Assembly: GCA_963662155.1 (NCBI GenBank)
Contig: OY759264.1
Location: 18,715,642-18,779,641, forward strand
Origin: Lamellibrachia columna
Lineage: Eukaryota > Annelida > Polychaeta > Sabellida > Siboglinidae
Length of the DNA stretch: 64,000 nucleotides
Direction of reading: 5' to 3'
Part shown: piece by piece, positions 1 to 12,299 of the stretch
Layout of the letters: every line of letters begins with the position of its first letter
How positions within the stretch are numbered: position 1 is the stretch's first letter
The notes under the pieces: model-generated
What the model was told of the DNA's origin: nothing
Databases searched by the model: none
The model's input: the letters and a program-made list of their open reading frames with translations, nothing else
Translations under genes and position numbers: made by a program

Positions 1-765
1 AAAATGGCAGCTTCCCGTGTTGTGCAGCTACGACTATGCGTTTAGAACCAGCGACCGCGACGCGTGACGTCATCACTTCGGCTCTCTATTGTCTTGGATA
101 TTCCCTGGCCTAGGCTAGGGGATACAGGTTATACCCGGACCACAGAGTATCATGGTGTCCTACTTTAATTTCGAAGGTGCTACGTCAACTAATCCCCACA
201 GACAATAATAACAGGGGTTGCTATGCTCGGTCCAACAGGAGTTGTAATTGTCTTAAACTGTGGAAATTCATTATTTTATAAAGTTGGGTCTATGCCATGG
301 AAATGGCGGCTCTTGAATCAAAATGGTGATTTTTTAATAACGTTGCCCTGATCGACTATTGTTGATGTTAGGACGATAGGTAAGTAAAATTATCAAATAG
401 TTGAAAAAACATGTTTAAGAAAGTATTAGTGATAAAACTTAACGTAGTTCTGTTGATTTGTTTTGCTAACTATTGTTACTATCGAGACGATTGCATTATA
501 TCAGCAGTGGATTCAGGGGGGTCTCAAGACCCCTCCTAGGCCATGGAGGCGTATGTCCGTGACAAATATTACAGTAAAGGTCAACCAATATAGGTCTACA
601 TCGGAACTAGTGTCAATGTAAAGACTGAAGTATTAGCAGCCGGTTAATATTAACCCTTCTGTAAGTAGAACGGCACGTGTCGTCCCCCCCCCCCCGGTTC
701 GTAAGTAGAACGACATAATGGTTACGACTGACTGAGACCCCTACATCTTGCCAACAAGCCTAGAT
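1..765. other. No gene recognised; left flank of the duplication
   Basis: No convincing exon. Positions 61-80 contain a palindromic TGACGTCA (CRE-type) site in a CpG-containing stretch. A poly-C run lies near 685-698. A short segment near 505-545 (cagtggattcagggggg) resembles the end of a small hAT-type MITE but has no partner end. Similarity to the second FAXC unit begins only near 766. Confidence 0.4.
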
Positions 766-1951
766 CCGCCCTTTGTATCGTCACATCGATTACTGCGCTC
801 TAATTCGCCAATAATTCGATGTGTTGCAACACCCTTACCACGCTAGGTTGTAGGAATGTAGCCGATCGCACGGACAATGCGATATTCCACTAGAACTACT
901 CATTTTGTTGGAACACTACGTAAGCATGGAGCACACGCTGGCGGTTTCAACATTATTTAATCACGTTATTGTCATTCATAACCTCACTACAAAAATAAAC
1001 GTAAAAGCTCATGCTATGGACAAGACGGAGCAGCAACGTTCTAAACACTTGGGCAACAAAGTGTGGGAAAAACTGCTACATGAAAAAGCGCAGATACACA
1101 ACTACACAAACGCAGACTAAAATGGAAAGTACGTGCTTAAAAGTGGGCAACAATAAATGTAATCAGGTACAATATCAGCTTGTTTTGTTTTCACGTCTGT
1201 CGACAGTACATTCAAAAACATATAACACCATACAGTGCCACCTTTTTAGTAATCTTTCGTCATTATTTTTCGTTATCTTGATAACGTAAATTGTTTATAG
1301 CTATGAATTAAACCTGTATACTATTCTACATGCACAATTGCATGTCATAGGAATAAGGCATTGTTTGCAGGTTCCCATGGAAGTGTTGTTACTGGCATTT
1401 AATCAGGCAGTCCCTACAGCTCTAGATGTCAAATCAATTGTATCTAGTTTAAATTCAGATATTAACAAATATAACATCAATGCTAAGTAAAAAAATTTAC
1501 AACCACACAGACAGGATATTAGTAATGCATTTCAACATGCAAAAAATACAGCATTATATTTGTATCAAAATATGTAACTCTCTATAAAAATTATGTTGTA
1601 TAACATACATTCATAATATCATTAATAAAATTGTTGTACCATCTAAAACTATTCTCCATTATCTTTCAATATAAATAGATGCCATGCAAAAACATGACCA
1701 AAAAAACATGATCTACAAATGCATCTGAATAGTTTTAAATTTTTTGGTGAAATACATATTTTATATACAAAATATATTCGTGGACCATTTCATTGTTTAC
1801 ATTTGAAGTATGCATGCATGTTTATGATGCAAATGCATGTATGGAACAGGGAGAACACTGCATTTAAATGCAAACGCAACATTTTCAAACCAAAGCCTGC
1901 TTCACAGCCAGGTCATCGATGCTTGTGGTGACACTACAGGTGGCGCCACCT

Positions 1952-4900
1952 TTACTTGGTGGGTGTATACGTGCCCCCTCGTGTGATGCACTCCTCCCAA
2001 TCAGGCCAGAAAGTCTGCTTTATAGTCTCGCAGTATTCTCCGAGATTCGGCAGCTCCTCTGGTGAGAGAAACAAATATATACACACTAACAACCACATGC
2101 CAATCAACTATCTAACCATGTAACTGTTTTTGGGATAAGTTCAGGATTTTTCCTACTGGGGTATTGTTCACAGACTCCATGCGAACTGAGCCTTTGTGAC
2201 CTTTGACATACATTATACAGAGATGAAGTAAACATTATTGTAGGAACATGTGCAGAACGTCTCAATCATTTCTCTATTTATGTGCAACAATACACACAAT
2301 CACACACAGACTTCAGATTCCAATCACTAGCTGCTCATTAATAAAGATGAAGTCAGACTCAGTTGGCATATTTAAGGGGGGGATTAGCATGGTAAACAAA
2401 AGGGTGACTAAACTTGCCCCCCTTTGGCTTCCCCCTCTGCGAAATCCTAGATACACCACTGGATAGACTAATGGTGAATAACTGTTGCTTCATCATAGAA
2501 CTAATACAATTTTTAGAGTTGTGCCAACTTCTAACATTATCACTAATGATGTGTTCCTCTCAATTACAAGCAGGAGCTTCGTAGAATGCTTCTGAAGTCT
2601 TGTTCTTTGAATACCTGCTTGGTGATTAAAATGTCAAAAAACCTGCACAGTTACCATGACCACTTCACACTGCCATTATTGCTAACTAATACATGCTTTT
2701 CTTCTTCAGTACAAATTCATAAAAAACATGGGTGATAATCAAAGCACAATGACACACAAACCTTTCATGTATTTTTCCAGAGGTGAGTGTGGAAGAAGCC
2801 AATAAATCAGTGCAAGTATCCCAAATATGGCGCAGTCAACCTCAGTCGGCTTGTCTCCCATAAAGAACTTCTTGTTTCCTGAAACACATTCCAGCCAAAA
2901 AATTAAGGTGATAGTGAGAACCTGAAAGTAAAAAAAGGTATTAACCAGTCTAAACCCACTCACTACAATTCTTTGTGTGCTAGACATGTCTAGCCTTATA
3001 TGGGTTTGACCCCAACACATTTGTCCATAAATATCAGTTTCAATGTGACTTGACATTTGGTGGTTCTTTACTAAGACAAGATAATTCACAAAGGATAAGA
3101 CTCTTTAGGCTCCTATTTAACTTAACTTGATAGAAGATACATTTATTCCACCCACTACAATGAAATGGTGGCGCTGACAGAGCAACAACAGAAGCTTCAA
3201 GTTTGAAAGAACGAGTGGGTCAGGAGAACTACAGGAGCAAAGAGGGTGGACAGAAGGAGGGTGAATGACCTGAGGGAAGAGACTAGGATGCAGTTCAGCA
3301 TAAATCTGAATTTATCCGGCCTCTTACTAATCTTCCGCATAGGAAGAGTAGTAAGGGGCCAGATAATGTGGGCCAATCACTTGGTGCAGGTGGAGGAGGC
3401 CCGACTACCAAAGAAAGCAGAGGCAGTGAAACATAGTGGAAGACCACAATTAAGAGGGAGGACAGCATAAAGAGGGATGTAAGGAAGACAAAGGAGGATG
3501 ACAAGTGGAGGGAGAAGGCTGCCGCTAGGGAGAAGTAGAAACGGGTATCAGCCAGGACGGTGCAGCAGTATTAGAACTGTAATTAGCAACAAGTAGAAAT
3601 GCCTCACCAAGAAAGTCAGAAAGTGCCTTCAGGTCAGCTTGACCAATAGTCATCACCTCCTCTTGGCTGTGTCGGCCCAAACCTTGACCATGGGTCGCCT
3701 TACGGATAGCCCAGGATACCTTCATGAGAATGAAGCTTGACACAGGTATGGCTTCCTTCAGGAATGTCCAGTCTGTATCATACACCCATCTCCACAGAGC
3801 AGCACACCTGTCACATGGAATGACAGGACATGTTCATATATGTCAAACGACATGTTCATATACTTCAACATTATGGGGACATGTCCATATAGGTAAACAT
3901 TATCAAGACATGTTCATGTGTTTACATACTTCAACATAACCAGGAGCTGCTCGTCAGCATTATGACAACATGTTCATATACTTTAACATTACGACGACAT
4001 GTCCATATACAACATTCAATTATTATCTAATAGACAGACAATGTATTGAGTGTTTGAGCCAATCAATTTCACTTCATAGCCAGTGTTCTACAACACGGAT
4101 AAGGTTATTCCACTATCTTGAAGCAAGAATTTTAAAGCAGGGAAGACAAAACAAAAGCCATTGGTACATAAAAATTACAAAACATGTTATAAATGTAAAG
4201 CAATAGTGTTTATTTAACAACACAATCCGATCACTTTATATTTGTAATGTCAGATTACTCATTATTAGTCACACTTTAACCAAACATGATAACTATTAAT
4301 TGCACATCACAAACCACTAACTGGAATTTTTAAACCTAAAATTTGGGTATTATATTATTGTTTCTTATTGCCACTGTTCACAATGTTTGACCTAAGTATT
4401 AAGCCATACAAATTTTTTTACCTAAGCATTAAGCCATACAAAATAGAGTCTACCAAGATTATTAAGATTCTCTGCTGGTTCAAAAAGGGTAATAATTTAA
4501 TGATTATAGTCATGGTATTAAATTGGCATTTATAATTTGAAAGTACAAAATACACATTTTGCCTTGTGTCATGTCATGTCATGTCATGTCATGTCATGTA
4601 GAGATGGAATTAATATTTTGTTCATGTGTTAATGTTTTTGTATGTGATAGATATTTATTAACCTAATACATTATTTTACATGACATCAATGTTTCATACC
4701 AATAGAGGTGTTCTTCTGTCATCTTCTGAAAAGCGTGTGCTGTGCTTCGCTCTACAGAGCCGAGACCTTTGTTGAGGTCGACACTGAATTGCTTGTTGAG
4801 ATACTCAATGCAGAACTGTGAGTCAGCCACATCGACGCCATTGTAAGTTATCCACGGAGTCTTTCCTTTTGATGACATTTCAAAAGCATGCTCATTCTGA

Positions 4901-7794
4901 AAGAAATCACCACATTTGACAGCATAAGTTTTCTTTTTTGCTTGAAATTATAAATAAAACAATATGGAGATAGGGAAGGGGTTATAGGCATCCTCGCTAA
5001 CCAGGGGCTGTCGTAGCACTGCACTACCCTTGGCAGATTGACCTATTGAAACATGGATGTGTCAGTTTATCCCACACCATGTGTGGATGTAGGCCGAATC
5101 ATTTCTTCTTCGTCCCACTTCCAGTCTTGGTTAACGTGTTTCTGGGAACTAGACATACGTGCACCCAAACTTCAAAGGGCGTTCCCACGAAATCTTCATC
5201 ATTATCCATCTGACTAGCAATGGGTGCACTACCAGTTAAAAGTTATGTTCCCATGTGCGAGCCCCTAAAATCTTTGCAAAGGCCGGTTAACTCAGCAACA
5301 GTAAGTTCCACATGTCAGCAGGATTACCTGCCAGGGGTACTGATGTAGTAGGAAGCCCCCGGCGGTGAGGGTGGTTATAGATGATTTATGCAAAACAAAT
5401 ACTGGGCTCAGTCCAACATATTTTATTGCTTAGCCATCTGGGTAATGTAGTAATTGATTATTTTCAGCCAACTTTTTTCCCCCAGCAAAATTAGCAAAAG
5501 GCATTCCATGTTAAGCCAAAGTTAATGTTTTTTTTAGTAATTGTTGAAATGGTGAATAGTTAGCATGAGTCTAGAAATATTGGAGAATAAATCCTTGTAA
5601 ATGTAGTACAACACATCACCCTTAAGTGGCCACCCCTTGAAAAAGGTCACTATATCAGTTGTAACTTTTCCCAAGATCTGCCTCTGTAACTCGGCCACCC
5701 CTTTAATCTGACCACGTTATCTCAGTCTTTTGGAGGACCGCTGTAGTCTTTATTTTTGTTTAACATGAGATGATAAGACGGAGGAACTACGGACTTATTT
5801 ACATTTGTGTGGACTGTTTACATAAAAAAAAATAAAACTGGTTTAATAAAACTAAAGGCGCAGTTTTGTAAAAAAAACAGGCTTCACAATTTGTTTAGTT
5901 CGGAATGAAAAAAACAAATAATTTGGCTAACCTCCACAATGTCAAACAGACTGATAGGAAATCAAAATTAATTTCCTTATTCAGTAAAATTGTCATAACA
6001 GTGTATTGGTGTTCACCTGGTATGGAATCTCGGCCATTCTCAAGTATGTCTCCAGTTTCATTGGGAAGGGTGACATACTTGGGGCCCAAGGGCCTCGCCC
6101 TATTTGATGCAGGATGACAGTGTTAGCTGGATACTGCTTCTGTAACTTTCCATGCCTGCAAACATATGTTGCATGAATGTCAGTAACTTGTCTTTCTCTA
6201 TATGACAAAATGTCAGCGTATAATGAAGGAGACTATTGATTAAAGTGAAACCAAAGGCATTGTTTTGGGCCTTTGCCCCTATAAGAGTGCCTAAAAACTA
6301 ACCATTTGCAACTATAATCAAGAATATCACATAAGTGGTTAACTGGGAATATATCCTAAAAGTGCGAAATTCTGGTGTTATGTCATTTCCGTGGAGGCTG
6401 ACCTATTCATCAGTGTTTGCCATTTCGACCAATCAGCAGCGAGCACCCACTTAACCCCCGATGCAGCTGTGACATAGGATGTTCGTATCGCGTGTATTTT
6501 TAACATAGTTGAAGTGTGCGGTTACATTTTTATTTGCTTTTATATTGGATTTACATGCAGCAAAAATTATCACAATGCCGTACTGTGCAGCATTCGGATG
6601 TAAGCATCACTCAGCAAAGCATAGAGAGTTGTTGTTAAAGCCTGAAGTGGTACAGACAATCTTCCAGCGTGTACATCAGCTGAAGGTTTCAACAACATGC
6701 AAACACTCGATTAAGAGAACTGTCAAATTGGAACACGAGGCGGTTAGTAAACTATGATTGAATGGACTATCTTGCCAAATAAGTTGATTTTAGATGCAAA
6801 CAGCATGTCCAAACTTATTGGCAAGTATGTGACTAAAATTGTCTATGTCTACGATCGGGTGTTTAAAGTTGGAGTTGTGGGAAACCTAGTCAGCACTCTT
6901 GACGTTGGATTCTGAACAAATGTGGCGCTGCCCATACAAAAAAAATTTTCGGTGTTCAACAAGGTATATTTAGTTAACCACTTGCACGATATATTTTTTT
7001 TAGTTGCAAATGGTTACTTTTCAAGTAATCTTATAGATGCAAAAAAAACAAAAATGCCTTAGGTTTCACTTTAATGTTGGTGTTATTTTTAGTGTCATAA
7101 TCAACTATAACAAATTATATTTCCACTAGTATAATCATAATTGAAAATAATAAAAAGGATGCACATGTACAGTGTAATCATACTTACATTGTGTAGTTCA
7201 ACTTTGAATAGTTACAATAGAGTTTTATAACGGCACCTTGTAAAAAAAATAAACAGCATGCACCCTGCTTCTTTGTGTGCATACAATCAATTCTAAGTGT
7301 ACTGATTATACCAGTATTTATATAAAGTTTTGTATATGTAACCAATAATAATCAATTATCATTACGTTTCATACATGCATGGGTGTCAACAAATTATAGT
7401 ATACCCATAAATACAGCATATTTTCTGTTGATTTCCATACACATAAAAGTATGTGATTAAAAATATAATAAACAGCACATGATATAGAATCAAGATGTCA
7501 TAATAAACGACATACACACTGAATCCACTAAGAAAATGTACACATATCAGAAGTTCACAATGGATAATTTTGACTACACCTCCTGATGTAGTTTACCCTG
7601 TTTTTAATAATTAGCTATTAATCATAATATACAGGTATTCATCAGAGAGAAATGGGTTTATATGTCATGCAGGAATATACCGACCACTTCTTGTGCAGTA
7701 TGAAGAGGGTAGAAGCGATGACCACCCCTCCCGCCGCCAAGTACGCAGGAGGGGTGTCTTCTATCAGTTGCCTCAGTTCAGTCCATGACCACAT
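1952..7794 (-). CDS. FAXC: FAXC-like (failed axon connections) protein, copy 1; six exons
   Basis: Metaxin/GST-like protein; Drosophila Fax is linked to axon development and the vertebrate homologue is poorly characterised. Coding exons on the minus strand: 7794-7688 (start ATG at 7794, in-frame stop upstream), 6155-6017, 4896-4700, 3807-3608, 2878-2762, 2058-1952 (stop TAA). The sum is 867 nt, 288 aa. Residues about 18-33 (PPAYLAAGGVVIASTLFIL) form a probable membrane anchor. Then come the Fax N-domain signatures GRGPWAPSMSPF and KLETYLRMAEIPYQ, KTPWITYNGVDVADSQF, the C-domain MGDKPTEVDCAIFG, and the terminal YCETIKQTFWPDWEE. Exons 3-6 have consistent phases and GT-AG ends. The exon 1/2 joint is uncertain: the model above uses a weak donor (AA|GTGGTC). 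The better donor seven bases on (TCG|GTATAT at 7681) would need an acceptor inside exon 2 (for example GAAG|CAG), giving HKKWS joined to QYPANTV. Confidence 0.87.
3162..3581 (+). pseudogene. LINE reverse-transcriptase C-terminal fragment in FAXC copy 1 intron 4
   Basis: Plus-strand remnants of the region after the RT domain of a non-LTR retrotransposon. RRRVNDLREE (3246 on) and MWANHLVQVEEARLPKK (about 3366-3418) correspond to the common LINE pattern WxGHLxRMxxxRLPKxA. Frames are broken. The same fragment sits at the same place in copy 2 (19981-20580), so it was inserted before the gene duplication. Confidence 0.65.
3826..4013. repeat. Imperfect ~30-bp tandem repeat rich in RRRCATGYYY motifs, FAXC copy 1 intron 3
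   Basis: Repeats of a unit like ACATGTTCATATACTTCAAC start 19 bp upstream of the exon 4 acceptor. They contain ggacatgttc (3826-3835), cgacatgttc (3848-3857), ggacatgtcc (3877-3886) and agacatgttc (about 3905). A shorter version exists in copy 2 at about 20823-20915. Confidence 0.6.
4569..4599. repeat. (TCATG)n microsatellite
   Basis: About six perfect TCATG units in the 3' part of FAXC copy 1 intron 3. Copy 2 has only one or two units at the corresponding place (about 21430). Confidence 0.85.
4983..5379. mobile_element. MITE-like dispersed repeat (family M1), FAXC copy 1 intron 2
   Basis: Imperfect terminal inverted repeats: the left end reads tataggcatcctcgctaacc and the right end reads ggtgagggtggttata. 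Homologous copies lie at 21821-22372 (same intron of FAXC copy 2) and 31302-31735 (last intron of the KIAA0232 homologue). It has no coding capacity and contains the shared phrase aatcatttgtacttcgtccc or close variants. Confidence 0.6.
6240..7074 (+). mobile_element. P-element/THAP-type non-autonomous transposon (copy A), FAXC copy 1 intron 1
   Basis: Terminal inverted repeats begin TTAAAGTGAAACC and end GGTTTCACTTTAA. The inner parts also pair (gcaactataatcaag against the right arm). From 6575 a short ORF begins MPYCAAFGCKHHS, which matches the start of a THAP zinc finger (M-x2-C-A-x2-GC). THAP domains form the N-terminus of P-element transposases. Upstream lies a promoter-like stretch with ccaatcag. 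A second copy is at 50178-51231. FAXC copy 2 lacks it at the equivalent site near 23213, so insertion followed the duplication. No clear target-site duplication was found. Confidence 0.65.
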
Positions 7795-8399
7795 GATGAT
7801 GATTGACAGCTACAACCTGGTTAAGTACAACACCAACTGTCAGTCACAGAAACCATGGCAGACACATATTGGATAACATTGTACAGTGGCATATTTAGTG
7901 TCTCAGGAATGGGGGGCCAAAGGTTGAGCCAAGCATAGTTACCCACTAGTGTGCTGTCACGAAGTATGTGTATAGGAAACATTTCTTATCCCAAAAGGGG
8001 CACAATGCCCCCCCTACTATAAATATGGCCCTATATATACCAGACTTTATATAATGTATACAATTCCCTGGCTAGCCTTACAGCCTCTGTTAACAACAAT
8101 AGTAATACGTTTGTTTTGCTTTGCAGCCATAGAGACTGAATGGTACATGCAAATACATATATTAAAATATGTATAAAACATTAAACACAATAAATTAATA
8201 GAGATTTAAATTGCATATAAATAAAAATATAGAAAAGCCTTCAATTAAGAGCATTAGGTTATATAATTGCTTGTTCTAACACCCGCTAGGTGGAGTAACT
8301 GGAGTAATCATTGATAATCTCCAGATGGGTCATTCAACCTCTATGAAGAGAGTAGTATCGTGCTTTTTAATATCCCCCTACACGTATTATAATTAATTT

Positions 8400-8795
8400 A
8401 GTTGAAATCAAAGTGTGCACTAATGGTTGTCCTCCTACCGATATCAGGTTCTACATTACAGTTGTATACGGTTCCGTTCTGTATACAACTAAACTTACAA
8501 CAGTACAACGTCAAAGTACTGTCAACTACAGTCCAGACGTCACTCGTCAGACGAAGTTGCGTAGAGTAGTAAATTCTGAACTGACAGATGTAGAACACAA
8601 CCAGGGTCAGTCAGAGTCCAGTGAACACATGCACATCGTTCAACCCTGTCTTTAATACATGATAATTCTGGGTCGTTCCGTTCTGCTAACTATCCACTGG
8701 CATTGACGGCGAACGTTGGTCGTTGCTGATGCAGCGAGTTTACCTTCCGGTGACTGTCCGACATTGGCCATTGCAGCTACGTTCGACATCTTTTA
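8400..8795 (-). promoter_or_regulatory. Probable 5' UTR/promoter region of FAXC copy 1
   Basis: This stretch upstream of the FAXC ATG is conserved with 24417-24836 upstream of copy 2, while much intronic sequence between the copies has drifted or been interrupted. It becomes more GC-rich near 8650-8780. No TATA box or transcription start can be placed with confidence, and the position is inferred from conservation and location only. Confidence 0.3.
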
Positions 8796-8802
8796 CTTTT
8801 AG

Positions 8803-10313
8803 TAGGTATGTGACAAAAAAATTCAACCTACATGGATAGACGACATCAATTGAGTATCATTGTACAGAGCCTGAAAAAAACTTTAAAATGCCTTTGAGAT
8901 ATTTGTTCTAGGTTGAATATTAGACAAGTTATGACATTTTAAAGATTAGGTGCACCACCCATTTTTCGGCCTTGTTTTACTAGAAAAACAAAAGAAAAGT
9001 TGTGACCTTTTGGGCCAATTATGGTTCACTTTGAGAATACAAAGTGTTATAACTTTTTTAATACTGAAGAGATTCTAATGAAACGTTAGGGGAGATAGCC
9101 CCTTTAAAACACAAACTTTTGATGCAGTCTTCACTTAATTCAAGATTTAACTAAATCATCAATTAATGATCTTAATTACTTTGATTGATAAACAATACGC
9201 ATTCATTGATAAATGAAAATATCAGAATGCAACATTTCCGCCCAATTTTTATTATAGTATTTTTTTTATTGCATCTATACCAAGAAATAACAAATGTGAT
9301 CATAGCACACTGTTTCTTTAGCTTTTATCTATCTTTCTGGTAATAACTTGATATTATTATTAATTAATAATTAGCTAAATTAGTGAATATCAACCGTTTC
9401 AGGGCAAACCTGAATTCAATAAACCTCAGAAGTAAAAATCATGCAAAGTAAAGACATGTAAGGTTCTGCATATCAAGATATTATAATTAGGTCACCCTTA
9501 ATTAACTGTCTGCCGTAATCGACCGACTCACTGGCCCATATGTGACGACACAGACGTTTTTTTTATAGTTTTGATTGATTTTTGAGGGGTCTTTCATGTA
9601 TTTTTTCAAAACTTTACTCGATAAATACCCAGCCTAAAAACCTTGGGTAGGGTTACTATTAATATTATGAATAAGGTATAAACAAATGTTTAGAAAGTTC
9701 AAGTAAATGTATGAAGTAATGATAATTTTTTTTAGCAGAATCAACAATCCACAAAATTAACTTAAATTCATAAAATAGAAGGTGCTAAATAATACAGCAA
9801 TAAAAGCACATGGTCCCTTGTGTTTGTAAACAAAAGCATCAGCCAATCACATTGCAAAAATGACAAACAGAGGGGATTGTCGCTGTGAAATTCAACCCGA
9901 TCAACCATTTGTCGGTTTGACATGAAATTTTGCTAACTCTAGAAAACAATGTGCTAATAGTTTAATTTGCCTCAGATTTGGCACACACATAGACAAGTAT
10001 ATGGAAATACAAATTATAAAGGTTTGAAAGAAAAATTTAGCTACCTTCAGGTAAATGGTCGATGACTTTGACAGTCAAAAAGTTTGACGTAAATATTTTT
10101 TGACTTCCACAAATCGGATTGGAAAATTTCGAAAACGACGCGTCAGTGGAACATGTTAACTACATCATCACAATTAGTGTTCTCCGGGAGCTCCTAAAAT
10201 ACGCCAGCCAAACGCGCAGCAAAAACACGGTCACCGGGCGAACGAACGAGCACGGAGATCGACGTCGCGGCCAAAGCGATTAGCGCGTATGTAGGCCGAT
10301 TGTCGCGTACCTA
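8803..10313. mobile_element. 1.5 kb TIR transposon with 7-bp target-site duplication, upstream of FAXC copy 1
   Basis: Ends pair as TAGGTATGTGAC (left) and GTCGCGTACCTA (right), 10 of 12 positions. Both sides are flanked by CTTTTAG (8796-8802 and 10314-10320). The paralogous locus upstream of FAXC copy 2 (about 24834) has a single CTTTTAG and no insert, which is an empty site. No transposase is recognisable, so it is non-autonomous or decayed. The superfamily is unclear; TIR length and a 7-8 bp duplication would fit hAT. Confidence 0.7.
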
Positions 10314-10564
10314 CTTTTAGCGGTCAAGTTTGGACAAACGATACTGTGACATCAGTTGCCTCTGCAGTCCAGGGAAGGCAATTATTAGTTTCGTACTTTG
10401 TTACATCAACGAACTCCCACAAACCCACTTACGTGTTCCTGAACGATGTTGTCAACTTCTATGCGGCCAAACCAAGATTACTCATTCATCATCGCGATGA
10501 TGCAATCATACTCACCAGGTGGCGAACCAGTTAACAAAATGTCGCCCCACCTAGTGAGCATGGA

Positions 10565-11176
10565 TGTAACAAGATTTAACAAGATTGCCATCCCAAACAA
10601 CAAGTTCCAGATGGCAAGTGGACAAGGAAGCCATTGGCTTATCGAGAGTCCAACAATTTTATCATCTATGTGTAGCCCGCCCTTATCATATATCTGTCAA
10701 TTCTATTTTTAAACATATTCACACTATTAGAAGTAACACAAACATTTGGCAGTTTGTTCCATTCATTTATCACCCTCTGTGAGAAAGAGTACTTTCTCAT
10801 TTCCAATCTACACTGTTCTTTAGCTAATGCTGCTTTGTGTCCTCTGGATCTACTGCCTTCTTTAAGTTTGAAGAACATATTCCTATCAACATCCTCATAA
10901 CCGTTCACTATTTTAAACAATTATTTTTGGTTTCCTCTTAGTCTCCTGCAAACCACATTGTAATAAGCGATTTTCGTAACTTAAGTTCTCTCAATTCTGG
11001 AATCATTTTAGTTGCTCTTCGTTGTGTTCTTTCTAGCTTGTTTATATGTCCTTCTTACGATACAGCCTCCATGTTTGTATACAATATTCCAAATGTGGTC
11101 TATAACTATTGCTTTGTACAGGGGTAAAATTATAAAATCTTTATTTTCGCACATTAAAAGTGGCAATTGACATTCT
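10565..11176 (-). pseudogene. CR1/Jockey-like LINE, 3' part
   Basis: Minus-strand C-terminus of a LINE ORF2. The frame ending at 10666 contains RNMFFKLKEGSRSRGHKA and YSFSQRVINEWNKLP, then VNMFKNRIDRYMIRAGY at the end. Further upstream (11000-11130), in broken frames, lies LPLYKAIV followed by traces of the region normally reading RxHLEYCIQxW. The sequence 10565-10665 looks like its 3' UTR. It belongs with 12029-12255 and 15579-16415, which carry more 5' parts of the same type of element. Confidence 0.75.
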
Positions 11177-11177
11177 T

Positions 11178-11510
11178 TAAAATACAATAATATCCGTAAT
11201 AATACAGTTGACAGCATCATCGTCTAAAATATGACATGTCTTAAAACCATTTCTGATGTCTAACATTTCCGATAAAATGTTCACATTTGATGTTGTTACG
11301 TTAGACAAACCAGCCTGCCACACGCTGCCAATGTCATGCTCAGACACGTCATACATTGTATCACATTCATTTAGGATATGACGGTGATTTGCGCTACAAT
11401 TTGACCATGGGTTTGCAATGGACAACTTAGCAACACTGTTTATAATCGGTGAATTGTGGTTCGTAACTTTATGAATAAATTTTGAGAACCTTTGCTTTAA
11501 GACTATCCGA
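11178..11510 (-). pseudogene. Probable fragment of another LINE (C-terminal tail)
   Basis: A minus-strand open frame about 110 codons long includes KQRFSKFIHKVTNHNSPII and SVAKLSIANPWSNCSANH. This resembles the tail after the RT domain of some invertebrate LINEs (KxxRFxKFxxxxxxSxNxxVxxxAKxxxxNPxS). It interrupts the CR1-like element. Family assignment is tentative. Confidence 0.35.
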
Positions 11511-11634
11511 TAACAATGCTATAACATCACCGTGTGTAAATGGTGCTAGCCCCCACAACTTTCTCATTAATTAGCTGCATGTTTCTCCTTATATACGTGT
11601 TAGTTCTCATAATTAGCCCTATAATTCTTCCTCC

Positions 11635-12028
11635 CTTGGGCTTCCTGTCGGCTTTCACCCAAGGGATTCATACGCACCCTTCCAGGACAGCCTGCTTTGC
11701 TCAGATCGAGGTGTTGTTGAGTATTCATGGTTTCGGTTTCTGTAATCGATTTCAATAACAACTGAGTGGGTGATTAGCCCAAGCCGCTGTGCCCACAAGT
11801 TTTCCGCAGTGGTCGTATACCATTTTCCTCTCGGGCTCCATGATCAAGAGATGTGGCTGGACTGTGCTTTGTCTGACCACTCGCCCCAGACCTGCCCGGT
11901 ATGGTTGGACCTGTCAGGAGTTGCCTCCCATCGGTATAGCTCAGGGGGTCATAGGGGTACACAAGCCTCCTTACCACGACAAGGTAATAGTCCACAAGGA
12001 AGTCTGCCTAGTACAGCATCCCCCATTT
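11635..12028 (-). repeat. Second copy of the RTE-like 5' leader (X')
   Basis: Nearly identical to 15190-15603 (for example ccaagggattcatacgcacc and cctgcccggtatggttgga occur in both). Both copies also share about 25 bp of adjoining CR1-like sequence (tctgcctagtacagcatccc). X' ends at about 11635 without continuing into the RTE ORF. The shared flank implies it was copied from an existing RTE/CR1 junction rather than inserted independently. Confidence 0.7.
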
Positions 12029-12255
12029 GATTTCATTTCGAAGCAGCAATCCCACATTGCTCTGAAACTTTCATGTCAATACTAAATGTTACACCTAAGT
12101 CCTGTTCTTGTGTGGTTCTATCTAGTACAGCATCCCCCATTTTGTATTCTTCGTACATGTTTCCATTTCCTATGTGTATACATTTACACTTCCCAAAATT
12201 TAATAACATTTGCCATTTTTCTGACCATTTAACTAATTTATCTAGATCATCCTAG
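12029..12255 (-). pseudogene. CR1/Jockey-like LINE, internal RT segment
   Basis: Minus-strand translation gives DDLDKLVKW-type sequence, then KMGDAVLDRTTQEQDLGVTF, then KVSEQCGIAASK, the thumb side of the RT domain. The first about 130 bp (12120-12250) repeats sequence at 15590-15715 with roughly 87% identity by eye. Confidence 0.7.

Positions 12256-12298
<43 letters not shown>
12256..12298. repeat. (CTTA)n microsatellite; 3' tail of the RTE-like LINE
   Basis: About 10 units of CTTA on the plus strand, read as (TAAG)n after the end of the minus-strand RTE-like ORF. Short tandem-repeat tails in place of poly-A are typical of RTE-clade LINEs. Confidence 0.85.

Positions 12299-12299
<1 letters not shown>

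Noticed and set aside
61..80. CRE-type TGACGTCA as a promoter
   Set aside because: A single palindromic site with no adjoining exon recognised; too weak to call a promoter.
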